Shown here: positions 40,613-48,486 of the stretch, one piece after another
Numbering within the stretch: the stretch's first letter is position 1
Layout of the letters: every line of letters starts with the position of its first letter
Source: Neobacillus niacini
Lineage (GTDB): Bacteria; Bacillota; Bacilli; Bacillales; Cytobacillaceae
Assembly (NCBI RefSeq): GCF_023715785.1
Contig: NZ_JAMBOX010000010.1
Location: 1-64,000, forward strand
Direction: 5' to 3'
DNA: 64,000 nucleotides
Notes under the pieces: generated by a model
Told to the model about the DNA's origin: nothing
What the model saw: the letters and a program-made list of their open reading frames with translations, nothing else
Databases searched by the model: none
Made by a program: the position numbers and the translations under genes

Positions 40613-41850
40613 TAACTATATTTTTTAAAAATCAGGGAAGCATTATGGCCGCCAAATCCCAGTGAGTTTGATAGAACTACATCGATTTCTTTCTTCCTCG
40701 CTGTATTGGGGACATAGTCCAAATCAAGCTGTTCATCAGGTGTTTCGTAATTAATCGTCGGCGGGATAATCCCCTCCTTGATGGCCAATAGCGAAAAGAT
40801 CGCCTCAATGGCCCCGGTAGCCCCAAGCAAATGTCCTGTCATCGATTTCGTTGAACTGATGGCCAACTGGTAGGCATGCTCCTTGAAAACCTCCTTGATG
40901 GCGAGCGTTTCATACAAATCATTATAAAAAGTCGACGTTCCATGTGCATTGATATAGTCAACCTGATTCGGTGAAATTCCGGCATCTGCCAATGCCTGCT
41001 TCATCGCTCGCTGAGCCCCCTCTCCTTCCGGTGCCGGAGTCGTAATATGGTGGGCATCCCCTGTCGCCCCATACCCAATCAGTTCTCCATAGATGCTGGC
41101 GCCCCTCTCCAGCGCATGCTCCAACTCTTCTAAAATAAGAATTCCTGCACCTTCACCGATCACGAACCCATCACGATTTTTATCAAAAGGCCTGCTTGCG
41201 TTGTGATGATCGGGATTTTTCGAAAGCGCAGTCATATTGGAAAACCCAGCAACAGTCATCTCAGTAATCGTCGCCTCGGTACCGCCGGAAATCATCAGGT
41301 CGGCATCCCCGTTTTGAATCACCCGGAAGGCATCACCAATCGAGTTGGCTCCAGATGCACATGCGGTAACCGAGCAATTGTTAATCGCTTTTGCGCCCAA
41401 TTCGATGGAAACCTGCCCTGCGGCCATGTCGGGAATAAACATCGGAATCGTAAATGGATTGACCCGTCTTTGGCCTTTCTCAATAAACTTTCGGTGCTGC
41501 TCCTCGAACTCGCCCAAGCCGCCAATACCGGAACCAATCCAAACCCCTGCCCTTTCGGCGGGAATATCGACGCCAATTTCAATGCCTGCATCCTTTACGG
41601 CCATCTTGCTTGCGGCCACTGCAAATTGGCTGTAACGGCCTATCCTTCTCGCTTCCTTTTTATCCATAAATTCTTCGGGTGAAAATCCTTTTACTTCCGC
41701 TGCAATTTTGACATCGACTTTGTCTGTATCAAAGATGGTGGCAGGCCCGATTCCGGACACCCCGTTTTTAATATTTTCCCATGTGGTCACAACATCATTG
41801 CCTAACGGTGTCACTGCCCCTAACCCGGTAATCACGACTCTTTTTTTCAT
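40612..41850 (-). CDS. fabF: 3-oxoacyl-ACP synthase II (FabF)
   Basis: 412 residues from the ATG at 41850; the upstream TTG overlaps the GGAGAGGG site. KAS II: start [15 protein letters not shown], catalytic Cys in [13 protein letters not shown] near 163, His residues in [13 protein letters not shown] (near 303) and [11 protein letters not shown] (near 340), and the end [11 protein letters not shown]. It elongates acyl-ACP with malonyl-ACP. It stands alone, not with fabH, so it may be an extra FabF copy. No FapR box was seen upstream. Confidence 0.93.
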   Translation of the reverse strand: MKKRVVITGLGAVTPLGNDVVTTWENIKNGVSGIGPATIFDTDKVDVKIAAEVKGFSPEEFMDKKEARRIGRYSQFAVAASKMAVKDAGIEIGVDIPAERAGVWIGSGIGGLGEFEEQHRKFIEKGQRRVNPFTIPMFIPDMAAGQVSIELGAKAINNCSVTACASGANSIGDAFRVIQNGDADLMISGGTEATITEMTVAGFSNMTALSKNPDHHNASRPFDKNRDGFVIGEGAGILILEELEHALERGASIYGELIGYGATGDAHHITTPAPEGEGAQRAMKQALADAGISPNQVDYINAHGTSTFYNDLYETLAIKEVFKEHAYQLAISSTKSMTGHLLGATGAIEAIFSLLAIKEGIIPPTINYETPDEQLDLDYVPNTARKKEIDVVLSNSLGFGGHNASLIFKKYS

Positions 41851-41951
41851 TTCCAATCCCTCTCCATTTCCTATACTCTTGCCGATTCCATTGGATTCAT
41901 TGTAAGGTGTATGGTGTTAAACCGCAAATAATCAAGCATTTGGTTTCTGCA

Positions 41952-42266
41952 TTAATTGTAGGTTGCATAACCGAAGCGCGGCAACTGCTTACCCGCAATT
42001 TTTGTGCCGGACCATGTATGCGGTACATCTACAAACTGCTGATAGGCTGGAAGACGATTCTGACGGAAATCCTTGGGCGTATAAAGCTGTCGCCAATAAA
42101 ACTCCCATTCGCCATCCAGATTGATGATATTTTCTTTTGAAAGCTCGGAAACCTTTATCACTCCGTTATAAGCGGCGTGATTTGTGTCTACTGATACTAA
42201 AGGGATTGTTAAAAAAACACTAGTGATGACGAAAATTGTGAATACAGCAGGTAATTTCCACTTCAT
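41952..42266 (-). pseudogene. Truncated 7TMR-DISM-type sensor (N-terminal stub)
   Basis: 104 residues from the ATG at 42266 (AAGGG 8 bases upstream). A signal/anchor helix (about 5-25) is followed by the start of a 7TMR-DISM extracellular domain: ENIINLDGEWEFYWRQLYTPKDF, then DVPHTWSGTKIAGKQLPRFGYATY. Known proteins continue for 300 or more residues with seven helices and a kinase or cyclase domain. Here a stop follows at once. It is divergent from an OmpR-type regulator and is probably the remains of its partner sensor. Confidence 0.65.
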
Positions 42267-42422
42267 CAAAAACACCCTTTACCAAAAAACTCCATCCCGG
42301 CTCAATAGTACCATGGTTCGACACTGATGGTCATTGATTTTGGATAGTATTGGAAGTTTATGCGACCATTGTGCTATATTTTAGATAGGTTGAGAGATTT
42401 GTTTTTGAAGGAGGAATGTCCT

Positions 42423-43121
42423 ATGAGGTCTTTCACTATTTTAATCGTCGAAGATGATTGTTCGACTAATGAAATTTTGCGTCTTTATCTTGAGCGGGAA
42501 GGATTTTCAGTGTTCTCTTCAACAAATGCGGCAGATGGTTTGAAACTAATGGAAGAAATAACTCCTACTATTGTTTTGCTCGATCTAAAGCTGCCGGATA
42601 AAAGCGGATTTGACCTTGCCCGCAAGTATCGGGAACGTTCAGATGGCATTCTGATCTTTATTACCGGTGAAAAAACCAAAACCTCCATCCTTCAAGGGTT
42701 TGAAATTGGCTGTGATGACTATATCACCAAGCCGTTTGATCCCCCTGAGGTAATAGCCAGAATCAAGGCTAACCTCAGAAGATTAACTCCTCAGGCTTCT
42801 AATATCTTGACTCTCGGTAATCTTACCATCAATTTTTCTGATAAAACCGTCTACAAAAATGGAAAACTTCTCGAGCTTTTCACCAAAGAAAAACGGCTGC
42901 TTTTCTATTTAGCCCGGCATCCCAATCAAATTTTTAGTGCCGAGCAGTTATATGAGCTGTTATGGGGATACAGTTCCGATGCAGACTTAAAAACAGTGCT
43001 TGTCAATTTAAGCACACTCCGGAAAAAGATTGAGGATGACCCAAAAAGTCCGCAATATATTCAAACGATAAGGGGTTTCGGCTATAAATTTTTCTGCCCG
43101 ATGCCTTTTTCTAAACTATAA
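42423..43121 (+). CDS. OmpR-family response regulator (orphan)
   Basis: 232 residues from the ATG at 42423, preceded by GAAGGAGGA. Receiver domain 4-118: acidic pair EDD, phospho-Asp in VLLDLKLPDKSG near 56, conserved Thr/Ser in FITGEK and Lys in DYITKPFDPPE. Winged-helix domain 130-228 (FTKEKRLLFYLARHPNQIFS, VNLSTLRKKIEDDPKSPQYI, IRGFGYKF). No intact kinase adjoins; only the DISM sensor stub lies upstream, so it is orphaned or phosphorylated from elsewhere. Confidence 0.88.
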   Translation: MRSFTILIVEDDCSTNEILRLYLEREGFSVFSSTNAADGLKLMEEITPTIVLLDLKLPDKSGFDLARKYRERSDGILIFITGEKTKTSILQGFEIGCDDYITKPFDPPEVIARIKANLRRLTPQASNILTLGNLTINFSDKTVYKNGKLLELFTKEKRLLFYLARHPNQIFSAEQLYELLWGYSSDADLKTVLVNLSTLRKKIEDDPKSPQYIQTIRGFGYKFFCPMPFSKL

Positions 43122-43252
43122 AAATCACTTTTTTGATAAATAAAAATCTTCCATTTTTTAACCTGTTTTTAACCTATTTGCTATATCGTAGAAGTAGTAC
43201 ATTCGTAGTAGTAAATGTAGGAAGACTGAAAAATGGAAGGAGTGGCAGTTCC

Positions 43253-43375
43253 ATGCTAGACCAGGAATGGATTAAACTCATTATAGAAGCAAAGCAATTG
43301 GGCCTGACAATTGAAGAAATTAAAGAGTTTTTAACGCAAAATTCAAACAGGGATAGCCAGGTGTTGACGAAGTAA
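43253..43375 (+). CDS. SinI-type antirepressor
   Basis: 40 residues, GGAAGGAG site ten bases before the ATG. The sequence LDQEWIKLIIEAKQLGLTIE followed by EIKEFL is the SinI/SinR dimerisation helix pair. SinI-like peptides bind SinR-family repressors and switch matrix genes on. No SinR homologue lies in the window. It follows the orphan regulator on the same strand after 130 bp, so it may share its control. Confidence 0.8.
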   Translation: MLDQEWIKLIIEAKQLGLTIEEIKEFLTQNSNRDSQVLTK

Positions 43376-43383
43376 CAATGTGT

Positions 43384-43400
43384 GGGGATTGCCCCTTTCG
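43384..43400 (+). terminator. Short hairpin after the sinI-like gene
   Basis: GGGG-ATTG-CCCC followed by TTT, 9 bp after the stop. Weak but well placed. Confidence 0.4.
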
Positions 43401-43422
43401 TACCCGACTCCTGCTGCGCCCA

Positions 43423-43451
43423 TTGACAGCACTTCCATCCTGTTGTATCCT
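43423..43451 (+). promoter_or_regulatory. Promoter of the mutS2-like leader transcript
   Basis: Perfect -35 TTGACA (43423-43428), 17-base spacer, -10 TATCCT (43446-43451). It starts a leader of about 335 bases before the mutS2-like gene. Confidence 0.7.
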
Positions 43452-43492
43452 TTAAAGGTAAATATTGTTTTTCTGTAAAAGGAGTATGTTTT

Positions 43493-43516
43493 ATGTTAGG
43501 TGTCGTTCTTAACTAA
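43493..43516 (+). CDS. Leader peptide 1 (7 residues) of the mutS2-like gene
   Basis: AAAAGGAG sits 8 bases before ATG; the encoded peptide is MLGVVLN followed by TAA. Codons 5-7 (GTTCTTAAC, 43505-43513) are perfectly complementary to 43610-43618, just before the start of the second small ORF. A ribosome parked on this ORF would open that pairing. The layout is that of translation-attenuation leaders in antibiotic-resistance genes. Confidence 0.65.
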   Translation: MLGVVLN

Positions 43517-43618
43517 TCCAATCAATTGGATAGAGTCATTCCCATCAGGCCTTTTCGTTTTTTTAAAATCAGACGATGAAGGTTTATTTGATGATGGTTT
43601 GGGAATGAGGTTAAGAAC
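43505..43618 (+). promoter_or_regulatory. Long-range RNA stem in the mutS2-like leader
   Basis: Two nested helices: 43505-43513 with 43610-43618 (9 bp, perfect), and CATTCCC 43537-43543 with GGGAATG 43601-43607. A small local hairpin (ATCCAAT/ATTGGAT, 43516-43531) lies inside. The right strand covers GAGG, the ribosome-binding site of leader ORF 2. Confidence 0.65.
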
Positions 43619-43619
43619 A

Positions 43620-43676
43620 ATGGCAGACATAGGCATACATTCTTTCTTCCAATGCTGCTGTGTACATTTTTTGTAG
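43620..43676 (+). CDS. Leader peptide 2 (18 residues) of the mutS2-like gene
   Basis: ATG at 43620, GAGG at 43607-43610 nine bases upstream; the product begins MADIGIHSFFQCCCVHFL. The ribosome-binding site is inside the long-range stem, so translation should depend on opening by ribosome stalling at ORF 1. Its rare run of three Cys codons could itself be a slow site. Short and not conserved by any test I can run, so moderate confidence. Confidence 0.45.
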   Translation: MADIGIHSFFQCCCVHFL

Positions 43677-43708
43677 ACAGTTTTTATTTTGGATTAATTT
43701 AGGTATGG

Positions 43709-43736
43709 ACATGGGCGGTAGTCAACTCCCCCATGT
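43709..43736 (+). promoter_or_regulatory. Leader hairpin before the terminator
   Basis: ACATGGG pairs with CCCATGT around a 14-base loop. It is placed between leader ORF 2 and the terminator and could act as an anti-antiterminator partner, though I cannot show an alternative pairing. Confidence 0.45.
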
Positions 43737-43741
43737 ATTAA

Positions 43742-43780
43742 AGCCGCAATGACATTGTTCATTGCGGCTATTTTTATTTT
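43742..43780 (+). terminator. Attenuator terminator immediately before the mutS2-like gene
   Basis: AGCCGCAATGA (43742-43752) pairs perfectly with TCATTGCGGCT (43759-43769), followed by ATTTTTATTTT. It ends one base before the AGGAGG site of the gene, so it must be conditional. Confidence 0.92.
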
Positions 43781-43794
43781 AGGAGGAATTCAAG

Positions 43795-45717
43795 TTGAAT
43801 CAGCATACATTTAACACTTTGGAATTCAATAAAATCAAGGACGCCATCGCCCAATATGCATTGACGAAAGAAGGCAGAGCTAAAATCGAGCGCCTTACAC
43901 CTTCTTCTAATAAACGACAAATCGAAGCATGGCTGGATGAAGTATCGGAAGCAGTCGAGATTTTGAAAAAGAGCGCCAGCGTCCCGGTTCACGGGTTGGA
44001 CGGAATGGAGCAGCTACTGGGGAATCTGAATAAAGGGGCCGTGTTAAAGGCTGATTTGTTCATGAAGCTTTATGATTTCTTAGATTGCTGCGGCAAGATG
44101 CGCCGATATATGAAGGATAAGGAATATATTGCACCACGGGTTTCTGCCTATATCGATGTAATCGATGAGCTGCCCGGTCTGGCGAGTGAAGTCATCCGCT
44201 GCATCCGCAATGGCCGGGTTGATGACTATGCGAGCAAGGAATTATTGAAAATCAGAAAACAAATCTCGATTCAGGAGGAGCGGTTAAAGGAAAAAACGCT
44301 CCAGCTGGTGCGCTCCAACAAGTATAAGGTGTATCTGCAGGAAAATGTCGTGAGCCAACGGAATGGACGTTATGTGATTCCGATTAAAAAAGAGTACCGC
44401 ACAAAAATAAAAGGAACCGTGCTAGACTCTTCTGCCTCTGGTGCCACCCTGTTTATCGAGCCGGAAGAAATTGCGACTTTTCAAGATCAATTAACCTGGC
44501 TGCTGGCCGACGAAGAAATCGAAGAGCAAAAGGTGTTGAGCTACCTGACCGGCCTGGTCGAGGAACAGGAACATCAACTCCGCTTGGCAGTTGAAACGAT
44601 GGTCCATTATGACTTTTTATTCGCCAAGGCCAAGTATAGCCGAGCAATCAAAGGAACCAATGTCGGTATCAATGAATCTGGTGAAATTCAATTGATTGAA
44701 GCACGGCACCCGCTTTTGGGAGAAAAAGCAGTCCCGCTATCGGTTCAATTGACCGGAGAGCAGCAGGCGCTTGTGATTACCGGGCCAAATACAGGCGGTA
44801 AAACGGTGACGATCAAAACAGTCGGATTGTTAACGTTGATGGTGCAATGCGGCTTGCACATTCCGATCGCAAAGGAGAGCAGGATCAGTATCTTTGAACG
44901 TATCCTCGTCGATATCGGTGATGGGCAAAGCATTGCCGACAATCTGAGTACGTTTAGCTCAAGGATCGTCAATATTATAGAAATTTTAAAAGAAGCCAAC
45001 CACCGGACCCTGGTACTGCTGGATGAACTCGGTTCTGGCACGGACCCAGGTGAAGGAATGGGTTTGGCAACCTCCATCCTCGAGATGCTGTATGATAAAG
45101 GCGCCGTCATTTTTGCAACAACCCATTACAGCGAGATCAAAGAATTTGCCGAGATACATGAAGGATTTATTAACGGTTCGATGGAATTTGATTTGACCAC
45201 TTTAAGCCCAACTTACCGGTTAATTATTGGCCGCGGTGGCGAGAGCCAAGCGTTTGCTATCGCCTTAAAGCTGGGCATGCATCCAAAAATCATTGAACGT
45301 GCCCACGCCATTACCTATAAAGAAGAGAAAGAGTATCAAATCGAGGCAATGGACGCCTGGAAGCGGCGTGACTTGGAAAAACAAATCATCATCAATAAGT
45401 CTAAAGACAAACCGAAGGCCGTGAAGACAGAAACGAAAGTAACGCACTACTGCCAAGGAGATAACGTAAAAATCTCGCCTAGCGGTGAGTTTGGCATTGT
45501 TTATACGGGACCGGACCCACTTGGAAACTATGTTGTCCAGATGAAAGGCGAGAAGCAGACGGTCAACTATAAACGAATCAGCCTTTACATCGCTGCCAGC
45601 GAACTTTATCCGGAAGACTATGATTTTGACATTATTTTTGAAACGAAAGAAAATCGCAAGAAAAGCAAAATTCTCTCAAAACGACATGACGAAAACATCA
45701 CGATTGAACATGATTGA
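43795..45717 (+). CDS. MutS2 paralogue lacking the Smr nuclease domain
   Basis: 640 residues, TTG start with AGGAGG 8 bases upstream. MutS2 architecture: N-terminal helical core (LEFNKIKDAIAQYALTKEGR) and clamp domain (YVIPIKKEYRTKIKGTVLDSSASGATLFIEP). The ATPase has Walker A TGPNTGGKTVT near 333 and Walker B VLLDELGSGTDPGEG near 409; IFATTHYSEIKEF follows. It ends in a KOW-like segment near 545-600 (GEFGIVYTGPDPLGNYVV). The C-terminal Smr domain of full MutS2 (about 785 residues) is absent. MutS2 binds collided ribosomes and splits them; this paralogue behind a stalling leader may be an inducible ribosome-rescue factor. Confidence 0.85.
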   Translation: MNQHTFNTLEFNKIKDAIAQYALTKEGRAKIERLTPSSNKRQIEAWLDEVSEAVEILKKSASVPVHGLDGMEQLLGNLNKGAVLKADLFMKLYDFLDCCGKMRRYMKDKEYIAPRVSAYIDVIDELPGLASEVIRCIRNGRVDDYASKELLKIRKQISIQEERLKEKTLQLVRSNKYKVYLQENVVSQRNGRYVIPIKKEYRTKIKGTVLDSSASGATLFIEPEEIATFQDQLTWLLADEEIEEQKVLSYLTGLVEEQEHQLRLAVETMVHYDFLFAKAKYSRAIKGTNVGINESGEIQLIEARHPLLGEKAVPLSVQLTGEQQALVITGPNTGGKTVTIKTVGLLTLMVQCGLHIPIAKESRISIFERILVDIGDGQSIADNLSTFSSRIVNIIEILKEANHRTLVLLDELGSGTDPGEGMGLATSILEMLYDKGAVIFATTHYSEIKEFAEIHEGFINGSMEFDLTTLSPTYRLIIGRGGESQAFAIALKLGMHPKIIERAHAITYKEEKEYQIEAMDAWKRRDLEKQIIINKSKDKPKAVKTETKVTHYCQGDNVKISPSGEFGIVYTGPDPLGNYVVQMKGEKQTVNYKRISLYIAASELYPEDYDFDIIFETKENRKKSKILSKRHDENITIEHD

Positions 45718-45723
45718 AACAAA

Positions 45724-45762
45724 GGGACGGTTTGCTCTTCAATGGAAGCAGCGAACCGTCCC
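45724..45762. terminator. Palindrome between convergent mutS2-like and anti-sigma genes
   Basis: GGGACGGTTTGCT pairs with AGCGAACCGTCCC (one mismatch). Strong stem but no T run, so it may terminate weakly in both directions. It belongs to the GGGGAC-type palindrome family. Confidence 0.55.
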
Positions 45763-45767
45763 TAGCT

Positions 45768-46901
45768 TCATTGAACCGTAAATGGAAGAACCCATTTCCC
45801 TTCGACTCCACCTGTCCTCTCGATGACCAACCGATAGTCACCGGCTCCTTCAAGCGGCGGAAAAAGGATATCCCCCGTTCCTGCCTTAGTAAATCCGCTG
45901 GTTCTAAAACCGCTGGAAAGGAATGGATAACGGGTGCCGTCTGAGGCTTTTTCAAGGTACATTTCCAAATTTTCTTGTACGACGGATTTTTTATATTGTG
46001 CTGTATAGTCTAACTTTGTTGAACTTGGGGTCAATGTTACCTTGTTAAGCTTTATTACTACTTCCTCATTAGATACAGTGGCTCCTGGATGAATCGTTTT
46101 CTCGGCATCCCGCCATTCCTGCACCCATTCCATCGTCCAAGGCCCTGTCTTATTTGTTGAAAAATCGGCCTTGTCACTCGTCCAATTCAATGCCCCTATT
46201 TCTAACTGAAACCGGACACCAAGAGTGCGCAGCCAGCCCGGTACAGCAGAAAATTCAATATTTCCCTTATAAGTATTGGTATCCAAACTCACGCTATAGG
46301 ACTTGTCACGGGGTATACCAAATTGATCGACCAATCTTATATTCTCCGGCATCCAGCTGCCTTTCTCTGCATAAGGCTTTACCTCCGGAGGATATAGTTG
46401 GAAAAATACAACGGTGCGGTTGCTGTCGGCATAGGTTCCGAGGATGTCGATACGGAACCGATCAACCGTTGCTGTCAGCTGCTGCGCCTGAATATTCCCT
46501 TTTTCCGCCTCCCGCAGGAGGCCGACATCCTGTTCGGAAATAAGATGATCCGCAAATGGGATGGACTGGACGGCCGCAAAGGCAAATGCCTGCCATCTTG
46601 GAATAGCATGGAAACTTAATTTCAGCAGGCCAAACACCAATACTAGTGCAGCTGCAGTAAGAAACATTTTTTTTACCGTTTGGTGCCAAGATTTTGTTTT
46701 TGAGTGCACCCTAACACTTGTGTCCGGCATGGCATCACCTTCTGCCATGGCTTGTTCCGCCATTTTTGCAAAATCAGGATAGTGGCTGATTTCTTTTTGA
46801 AAATAGGTTCTTAGCCTGTTTTCAACCTTTAATTCAGCAGGGTCCCTTCCTGTCCCAAATCTAGCAGGGTCATGATTCATGTTTTGTCCGCTCCTTTCCA
46901 A
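45768..46901 (-). CDS. DUF4179 membrane anti-sigma factor
   Basis: 377 residues, possibly 370 from the second Met. The cytoplasmic N-terminal part (about 1-75: ENRLRTYFQKEISHYPDFAK) should bind the sigma factor. One membrane helix follows (about 78-97, MFLTAAALVLVFGLLKLSF), then a DUF4179 extracytoplasmic beta-rich domain (LTATVDRFRIDILGTYADSN, TVVFFQLYP). The gene overlaps the 3' end of the sigma gene by 32 bp, the standard sigma/anti-sigma arrangement. The signal is unknown, presumably envelope stress. Confidence 0.8.
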   Translation of the reverse strand: MERSGQNMNHDPARFGTGRDPAELKVENRLRTYFQKEISHYPDFAKMAEQAMAEGDAMPDTSVRVHSKTKSWHQTVKKMFLTAAALVLVFGLLKLSFHAIPRWQAFAFAAVQSIPFADHLISEQDVGLLREAEKGNIQAQQLTATVDRFRIDILGTYADSNRTVVFFQLYPPEVKPYAEKGSWMPENIRLVDQFGIPRDKSYSVSLDTNTYKGNIEFSAVPGWLRTLGVRFQLEIGALNWTSDKADFSTNKTGPWTMEWVQEWRDAEKTIHPGATVSNEEVVIKLNKVTLTPSSTKLDYTAQYKKSVVQENLEMYLEKASDGTRYPFLSSGFRTSGFTKAGTGDILFPPLEGAGDYRLVIERTGGVEGKWVLPFTVQ

Positions 46902-47415
46902 AGTGGTGCTTATATTCCTTTGGCAGCCGCTTACGGATCGATTTAAGTGTCCGGTGAATTCGCGATTTAATCGTTCCTTCCCGCATCCCGGTGATTTCGG
47001 CCATCTGCCGAAAAGTTAAATCTGCCGAATAATGCATCGCAAGCAAATGGCGGTCATCCTCCGCTACTGTTTGAAGAAGCCAGTCAATTTCACCGCGGTC
47101 ATCTACCTTCTGATAGGACGAATGCACATCCGAGCTCTTCCACTCCAAGTCTTGAAGCGTTTCTTGGGAAGCGGTTTTTCTTTTATCAAGAAAGACATGC
47201 CACAATATTCGGAAAAACCAGCCCTTCAGGTTCACACGGACATCTTTGCCAGATTTCCAGGTCCGCAAGAATGCTTCCTGCACAATATCTTCTGCTTCAT
47301 CCCTATTTCCGGCCCAATACAGTGCCAAGCGAAACGCTTCGGGGCCCACATCCTCACAAAACCTAGTGAATTCCACTGGGCTATTTATGTTATAACCGTT
47401 ATTTTGAATACCCAA
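46870..47415 (-). CDS. ECF-type RNA polymerase sigma factor
   Basis: 181 residues. Region 2 (residues 15-80: LALYWAGNRDEAEDIVQEAF, LRTWKSGKDVRVNLKGWFFR) and region 4 (115-165: LLAMHYSADLTFRQMAEITG, MREGTIKSRIHRTLKSIRK) are both intact. The start is a TTG with GAGGGGG about 12 bases upstream, not ideal, so the N-terminus is uncertain. It is the first gene of a two-gene unit with its DUF4179 antagonist. I found no clear autoregulatory -35/-10 upstream. Confidence 0.88.
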   Translation of the reverse strand: MGIQNNGYNINSPVEFTRFCEDVGPEAFRLALYWAGNRDEAEDIVQEAFLRTWKSGKDVRVNLKGWFFRILWHVFLDKRKTASQETLQDLEWKSSDVHSSYQKVDDRGEIDWLLQTVAEDDRHLLAMHYSADLTFRQMAEITGMREGTIKSRIHRTLKSIRKRLPKEYKHHFGKERTKHES

Positions 47416-47538
47416 TCAGAAACCACATCCCCCTCAATAGCCTTCTATAAAGTACGACCTTATTAATTGTAAAATCGTTGCATGAATTTGAAAAAATGAT
47501 AAAAGAACCGAGCATCCGATTTCTACCATTTTTCAAAG

Positions 47539-47632
47539 ATATCTACAAATTTTTAATGGATATCTACAATTATTCAAATATATCTACAAATTTATAGCGG
47601 ATATCTACAATTTTTTAATATATCTACAAAGT
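47539..47632. repeat. Five tandem copies of a ~20-bp ATATCTACAA repeat
   Basis: ATATCTACA starts at 47539, 47560, 47580, 47601 and 47620 (periods 21, 20, 21, 19), with AT-rich spacers that differ between copies. It lies in the gap between the ECF sigma gene and the guanylate-kinase-like gene. The copies face the same way, as in an operator or phase-variable array. Confidence 0.8.
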
Positions 47633-47727
47633 TCACAATTTAGACAAACCAGTCATACCTAGGTACTATAGAATCTCCCCCTCAAAAAAACTCCTGGTAC
47701 CTTTTTCTCACTTTTCCAATCCAAACT

Positions 47728-47756
47728 TTCCCAATGGGTTGCCGTTTTGCTATAAT
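47728..47756 (+). promoter_or_regulatory. Promoter of the guanylate-kinase-like gene
   Basis: -10 TATAAT (47751-47756), 17-base spacer, -35 TTCCCA (4 of 6), 90 bp upstream of the ATG. Confidence 0.5.
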
Positions 47757-47845
47757 AATAGCAGACCCACTTCACCTTTGATAATTCTCCTTCAGATAAT
47801 AGGTCGTATTTACTTTTTTCATCCAATTTAAAAGGAGGCCCTTCT

Positions 47846-48436
47846 ATGTACCAAATCAAAGGAAAAGAACTGATATTCGTTTATACAGGACCCGATGGCT
47901 CCGGAAGAAAAACGATTGCGAAAATGGTCGCAACCGCGTTTGACATGGAAACTGTCCTCTCCTACACTACACGTTCCCCTAGGCATTATGAAAAAGATGG
48001 TGAAGACTATCACTTTGTCACAGAAGAAACCTTCAAGCAGATTCAAGCACAGCAAGAATTTATCGAAAGCGTTGAAATCGATGGCATCCATTATGGAATT
48101 CGTGAACAGGATATCGTTGATGCCTTTAAAAACCATCAACTCGTTTATTTAACATTGAATCCCGAAGGCGCCGATAAATTAAAACAGATGTACGGTAACC
48201 ATGTTGTACGGATTTTCGTATACGCTGACCGCGACACGGTCATCGAAAGGCAAAAAATCCGGCAGGACAGCGATGAAGTCATCGAGCGGCATATGAGCCA
48301 TTATGACGAAATTATGGGTTATAAAAACAACTGTGAACACGCATTTGAAAATTTTGATTCCCCGCAGGTTTCTTACCAAGTAAGCGAATTAATTGAATCC
48401 TATTTGGACCGAAATCTCACCGTTACCGATTATTAA
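47846..48436 (+). CDS. Guanylate kinase paralogue with altered P-loop
   Basis: 196 residues, ATG preceded by AAAAGGAGGCCC. GMK fold: P-loop GPDGSGRKT (15-23), GMP-binding SYTTRSPRHYEKDGEDYHFV (39-58), FIESVEIDGIHYG (73-85) and lid region with RQDSDEVIERHMSHYDE. In canonical GMK the P-loop reads GPSGVGKGT. Here the invariant Walker A Lys aligns with Arg and the next Gly with Lys, so ATP binding may be changed or shifted by one residue. The GMP site is kept. The essential gmk is presumably elsewhere; this copy may be regulatory or act on another nucleotide. Confidence 0.75.
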   Translation: MYQIKGKELIFVYTGPDGSGRKTIAKMVATAFDMETVLSYTTRSPRHYEKDGEDYHFVTEETFKQIQAQQEFIESVEIDGIHYGIREQDIVDAFKNHQLVYLTLNPEGADKLKQMYGNHVVRIFVYADRDTVIERQKIRQDSDEVIERHMSHYDEIMGYKNNCEHAFENFDSPQVSYQVSELIESYLDRNLTVTDY

Positions 48437-48451
48437 ACCCAGTAAAAATAC

Positions 48452-48486
48452 AAACAGGCACCATCCAGCTAGTGGATGATGCCTGT
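48452..48486. terminator. Terminator between gmk-like and desR genes
   Basis: ACAGGCA pairs with TGCCTGT, with an inner CATCC/GGATG stem, between convergent genes. T content is moderate. Confidence 0.7.

Noticed and set aside
43495..43800. T-box or metabolite riboswitch upstream of the mutS2-like gene
   Set aside because: No T-box motif (AGGGTGGNACCGCG) and no known riboswitch core; the two small ORFs with good ribosome-binding sites explain the leader better.
47539..47632. CRISPR array
   Set aside because: Repeat unit is only about 9-10 conserved bases with 10-base AT-rich spacers; no cas genes nearby.
47659..47859. 66-codon minus-strand ORF
   Set aside because: It overlaps the ribosome-binding site and start of the guanylate-kinase-like gene and its promoter, with no similarity or ribosome-binding site of its own.
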